The notes below the pieces were generated by a model. The model did not search any database, was not told the origin of the DNA, and saw only the letters and a program-made list of their open reading frames with translations. This document shows, piece after piece, positions 59,515 through 64,000 of a stretch of 64,000 bases of DNA (positions within the stretch are counted from its first letter, which is position 1; each line of letters starts with the position of its first letter). Source of the DNA: Albugo candida (taxonomy: Eukaryota; Oomycota; Peronosporomycetes; Albuginales); the NCBI GenBank assembly GCA_040437565.1, contig JBDOQK010000028.1, positions 337,795 through 401,794 on the forward strand. The letters are read 5' to 3'. A program made the position numbers and the translations under genes.

Positions 59515-60480
59515 TTGGTTGCTTCTAAACGTTTCTTGAGGCTTAAACTAACGTGTACGGTGAACTAAGAACTTGGAAAAATAATATACATACTTTTGCT
59601 TTATGCTGATGCGTAGTGTTTCTGGATTATTCTGGCCCTCGTTACATTTACACTTTTTTTTCGTCCGTTTTCCCCTTCGCTTCCATTTGGATATATTTGG
59701 CCTCCCACGTAAACCTAAGTGAGCAGTCGTCCGCTAAAGTCAAGCAAAATTAGCGAAACTTAGCCTTTTATCAAAACACTTCGAAATCGATATCTCACCC
59801 TAATTTCTCATACCACATTTGCTGTGGCCAAGTACTCCCTTCTTTACGCAAAGGATGGATTGAAGTCTCCAACTCTCGTATTGCTGGGGATTTCTCTTTT
59901 GTTAGCTTGAGGACTTTTGCCTCCAAATCTTATGTTACTGACCTGTGCTCAGTTGAAGGTGTCTATATTACTAGAATTAGACAAACTGACTTCTCTAGTT
60001 GCCTAGGCTATCTTAAATAACATANNNNNNNNNNNNNNNNNNNNNNNNNNNNNNNNNNNNNNNNNNNNNNNNNNNNNNNNNNNNNNNNNNNNNNNNNNNN
60101 NNNNNNNNNNNNNNNNNNNNNNNNACGAGACTGTGTCCAGCTTGTAAATGCTGTAAAGTTGAAAAAGTTGTTAAGTTGTAAAAATGGTCCGAAAGTACCG
60201 TGGTTTGCAAATTGGTGTGCGCCACACTACGGTGAGTAGAGCCAGCCAACTAGGACTAGGATCTGAGTTGCACTTGCCGTTCCACTCGCCTGTGCCATAC
60301 CCGCAGCAATGATCTTCGACTTCTGAAAAATCCACCAAATGATCCTTGCGTTGCGAGTTGACGTGACCTGTGCTCAATTGCGTATCGATAAGCTTATTAT
60401 CCAGCACGATTGGAATTATGCGCAGGTATGTGATATCATGTTGTGTTACCTTAACTAGCATGCTCCCGATCCAATCTTCT
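59515..60480. mobile_element. Unidentified insert in copia element D
   Basis: The copia integrase region is interrupted here. Sequence on both sides continues the same family but this stretch does not. It includes a plus-strand open frame ending at about 60020 (GWIEVSNSRIAGDFSFVSL...) and a minus-strand frame at 60461-60171 (NKLIDTQLSTGHVNS...). Neither was recognised. A 100-N gap at 60025-60124 lies inside. Ends are approximate and no terminal repeat was seen. Confidence 0.4.
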
Positions 60481-62275
60481 TCTCAAGTTATAAGACTTGT
60501 GTTGAATGCCTTCTTGTGTGGTACATACCCTTGAAACCTCTGAAGGTCAAGTGTTTCTTCTAGTGACATTTTGTTCATCTTTCAGCAAAACAATTTTGTT
60601 GCGGATAATATGGAACTGTGGTCTGGTGTATGATCCCACTCTTCTTACATTCATGCAAAAATTGACCGTTGATATACTCTTTGCCGTTATCAGTCCAAAT
60701 GCATTTGATATTCTATCCAGGTTGTCGCTCCATCATCGACTTATATTTAACGAAATTGCCCACAGCTTGCGACTTACTCTTTAGAAAATACACATTCACA
60801 AATCTTGACTAATCATTGTCAAATGTAACGACATATTTCAAACCGCCAGAAGAAGTTGGCAGCTGAAATACATTATTCGTCTTCGGCCCCTTACGATGCC
60901 GACTTTTGGCTCATCCACTGCATAGATCTTCATCAGTAGTATCGAGGCCAGAACGTTTAGCTAACTTGAAACCAGTAACACACTTGTCCAATTCATTGAT
61001 TTTGGATTCTGAAAAATGTCCAAGGCGTCCATGTCATACTTTAATTCTTAGAGACTATTCACCAAGTCCGATAATTGCTATCATTGATTGATCTTTCGAC
61101 CGCTTGGATGCTCCGTTGAGTACACACATTTTTCCAGTAATAGGCACTCTGATGATTGGACCTGCTGAGCTTGCAATCTCGCACCAATTATCGCCAAGCG
61201 AAAACTTCAAACACTATGATACGAGTGCTTCAATCGATAAAAGACGTAGATCCAACTTCGGAACGAACAGAATTAGAGCATCATTTATGATTACTCTTTC
61301 ACCATTTGTAAGCGTTATTGGTACTGTACCAGCTCCAATTGCTACGAAGTAAATGCCAATTGCAATCGAGATTTTAAAGTTTCAAAATTCCTCTTAACGA
61401 AGTCCATATGACTGCTCGCTCCGCTGTCGAGAAACCAATGCATCGTTGTTTGATTTTAGACTGCCATAAATGCACGTGCATCGGGCTGTTGGGTTTTGTT
61501 CTCTTTATTGCTCGAGGATTTTTCTCTGCAATCCCTATGTCGTTGTCCACGCTTGTTACAATGACAGCATCGTCCGTTCAAAAGCATTCCGCCATTCTTC
61601 TTTGGTTTTACTTGCTGCTTGATATCCACTTTTGTTGTCGTCAGCGCTACTTCACTACTTTCGTTTCGCTGAATATCCGAGCAGTCACGTTGTAAAATCT
61701 CTTTGGCACATGATAGTTCGATGTTGCCCATATTATCAATGCCTCTTGAAATATGATGATATTCTTCGGTCAGGATCCCAAGCAGTATTGAAAGTGCTTC
61801 ATCTTCAGTGATTGGGTCCTCAATCTCGCCCATTTTCATACCTAATATGTCCAGCTATATCAAGTCTTTGACTGGAGTCTGTCCTTAAGTTGTACCTTGT
61901 TGTACATACTCTTCTGAAAGAAAAACCGCTGAAGAGTATCTCATAGATGGTTTGCGCTAACTGTTATACGCACCATTGTCTGAAATGGTGTGCTCAGCTT
62001 CGTCGATAAAAATCACGGAAGCTCGCCATGTCGTTTGCTTCTTACTGCGCTTATTCGATGGCATCTCCCACTGGTTAAGCCTTTGTATCATCGACATGAC
62101 TCAATAGACTTTTCTTCGGCAGCTTCATTCTTGGATTGTATTCTCCAGTCTCAACAAAATATCTACTCGCAGAATGTTGTTGTTTATATCCATGGCTGAT
62201 GTTCGGCTCATCACCTAATAGCGCTTGTGTCGAAATGAAAAAAATATAGAAGTGATTGTGCCATTCCCGTAAAGA

Positions 62276-62458
62276 TCATTAGTTCACTATTCGCTAATCT
62301 AAGCCTTATTCCAACTTTTCTCGAAGTAACACTACTAACATTACTCCCATTAGTAACAAGACTAACGTTTATAATCTTTGTAAGTCATCATCTAGAACTT
62401 CCCTGAATGCTCTCAGATAGTTCTCACGATGTAGTGCCTCTACATAGAGTTAGGATTG
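62276..62458 (-). repeat. Right LTR of copia element D
   Basis: Matches the left LTR from TCATTAGTTCACTATTCGC to AGGATTG. The outermost dozen bases do not match, so the outer end is uncertain. Confidence 0.7.
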
Positions 62459-62480
62459 GAACGGAATCGGAAGAATAAGA

Positions 62481-63125
62481 TTTGAGAATGGGAAATCGAC
62501 CATATCGCTCACTTGTCGGCACTCTTCTGCAAGGTGCATTGGAAACAATACCAATTATTGCTTGCGAGGTTTGCTAGCTTAGTCGACACCTGAAGCAACA
62601 AAGTGAACAACAGTGTAATGCAGCAATCCGTTTTTTGCGCTACGTGAGGTCATCCGCAATGGAACGCATTTGTTATGAGGCTAAGCCAGGAAATAAAGAA
62701 TTTATTGCTTACAGTGACGAGGATTTAGCAAGCAACAAGGAGTTCAATAGATCAACCTCCGGTATATTGGTGATGACAAACAACCCTCCAGTGAAATTCA
62801 AATCAAAATTGCAGTAGAGTGTGGCTCTCAGCCGAAGCTGAGTACTTTGCTTTCTCGTAATGCACCCAGGAAGTTATGCGGGTCAAAAGTTTATTATTAG
62901 CATTGAGGTTGAGGATAGATGACTCAGTGATTATTCATGAAGACAACCGAAGTGCAATTGGAATTGTCAACAGCGATTGATACCAAAATCGAGCTGAACA
63001 TATGGGATACCATTTTGTCCGTGAGAAAATAAAGGCTCAAAGGATCAAGCTCCAAGGTATTGAAACCGAGTTTTAGCTAGCTGATTACATGGCCAAGCCA
63101 GTGTCGCCAAAGAAACTGAATTAAA
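62481..63125 (+). mobile_element. Ty1/copia remnant C, right part (fossil)
   Basis: Plus-strand RNase H region: NRPYRSLVGTLL (about 62500), YSDEDLASNKEFNRSTSGILV (about 62710-62775), and EDNRSAIGIVN (about 62940), ending near MAKPVSPKKLN. This is the usual end of a copia polyprotein. It is broken and lies directly beside copia D. Confidence 0.75.
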
Positions 63126-64000
63126 TGCTGATTAAGTCTAATGTCGAGAATCTATCGCCCAGGGGAAGTATTGAAGCTGATGTCCCCCCAGCCAGTTTGG
63201 ATCACATCATCCGTTACAAATTGCACCAACTGGACACTAATTAATGGCTGTACCCGTCCAGTACTCATGACTTCGACTAACTACTCAAGTGACACCAAGA
63301 AACTTCTACATTTAGTATATATTACTTTCCGCATTTTTCTCAACACCGATAATCCATCCATGGAAGGTGCACAGAATAAACTCGGATCTTCATTACCACC
63401 AGTTTTCATCCACTCTGGAAATCAGAATTACATACTTTGATCATTATAAATCATGTGCGAAGTTTTTTGCGCAAACATTCGATAACACGAAACGTGTTCT
63501 TGCGAAGGAATCTTTCATTCAACATAACTGCAGAAGCGAAATCTCACCTATGTATTATTATTCATGTGCCTGTAGTGGTGTATCATGATCTGTGGGGATT
63601 TAAATCATAATTGGCGAACGAAAGCATCTAATTAATGGTATTTTGGTACCTCAGCCATAGCTCTCATTTGCCTTGTGCCTACACACGAATGGGCAACACA
63701 ATATTGTAGTTGTATCTGTATGATTCTACCAGTTACTCCAATTTTCCATTTTCGAACTTCCCAGCGAAATCAGACTTCGGGAATGCTCTAAATCGTAGAT
63801 TTAGCACATAAACTTCCTTATTTTTATAGTTTTCGACACATTGCGGTAGATGAACAGGAAATAGTTTCTATTGGTGTGTAAGATCGAAACAGCCTCGTAG
63901 CACTTTTTCTGTCACGGAATGTTGGCGCTAGCCCATGTCGATTCTAACTCATGAAAAGAAAACATAACCCATACGAAAACATAATTGAATATGATGTCTG
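63126..64000. other. No recognisable gene; may include a copia 3' end
   Basis: A purine tract GGGGAAGTATTGAAG near 63162-63176 could mark the end of copia remnant C, but no second LTR is visible. The remaining ORFs (99 codons at 63141-63440, and shorter) show no motif. Confidence 0.4.

Larger units (their letters stand above)
56404..62475 (-). mobile_element. Ty1/copia LTR retrotransposon D (fossil)
   Basis: Minus-strand order: 5' LTR (about 62276-62458), gag with the knuckle CCHCNKRGQRHRDC (about 61840-61456), integrase in two parts (about 60900-60480 and 59515-59210), a linker (about 59060-58850), RT (about 57990-57510), RNase H with DNVSLSTAEADN (about 57270-56860) and 3' LTR (56404-56597). 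It is broken in many places and contains an assembly gap with duplicated flanks and an unidentified insert. LTR divergence suggests an old copy. TAAGA occurs before the left LTR (56399-56403) and at 62476-62480, a possible but uncertain target duplication. Confidence 0.85.

Overview
The window looks like an oomycete nuclear genome fragment, possibly from the white-rust genus Albugo. That assignment is inference, based on very short introns (47-53 bases), a single-exon importin gene, a eukaryotic 5S rRNA sequence, tRNA-like SINE heads, and a landscape of old LTR elements, a LINE and a DDE transposon. The assembly carries twelve runs of exactly 100 N. These are placeholders, so reading frames that cross them are unreliable. 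Nine of the twelve have matching sequence on both sides.

Only two genes look intact, and both serve nucleocytoplasmic transport. At 28063-31188 (+) lies a single-exon importin-11 family receptor. At 35413-42943 (-) lies a four-exon Nup214/Nup159-type nucleoporin. Its parts are an N-terminal beta-propeller, two EF-hand-like modules around a RanBP2-type zinc finger, an array of at least 16 near-identical 102-base coding repeats broken by an assembly gap, a coiled coil, three short helical repeats and an FG-rich tail.

The rest is repeat-rich or decayed. 1-1960 (-) is a broken DDE transposase cut by the window edge. 2130-2640 holds two tRNA-like SINE heads lying back to back. 3602-8263 (+) is a broken Ty1/copia element with a recognisable primer-binding site and LTR ends. 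8264-17000 holds decayed host-like sequence, including a protein-kinase pseudogene. 17000-20520 (-) is an L1-like LINE, followed by a coding-phase minisatellite and an unrecognised decayed gene. A satellite-like unit of about 200-240 bases occurs at 2926-3260 and again at 22203-22760.

The right end (45380-63130) is a retroelement graveyard. It holds a Ty3/gypsy element at 46630-51910 with 5-base target duplications and an internal 5S rRNA fragment, LTR pieces of another family, a minus-strand copia remnant at 53424-55760, and a nest: plus-strand copia remnants at 55860-56403 and 62481-63125 are separated by a minus-strand copia element (56404-about 62475), which itself carries an unidentified insert of about 1 kb. 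No prokaryotic operon, CRISPR array or complete tRNA gene was seen.
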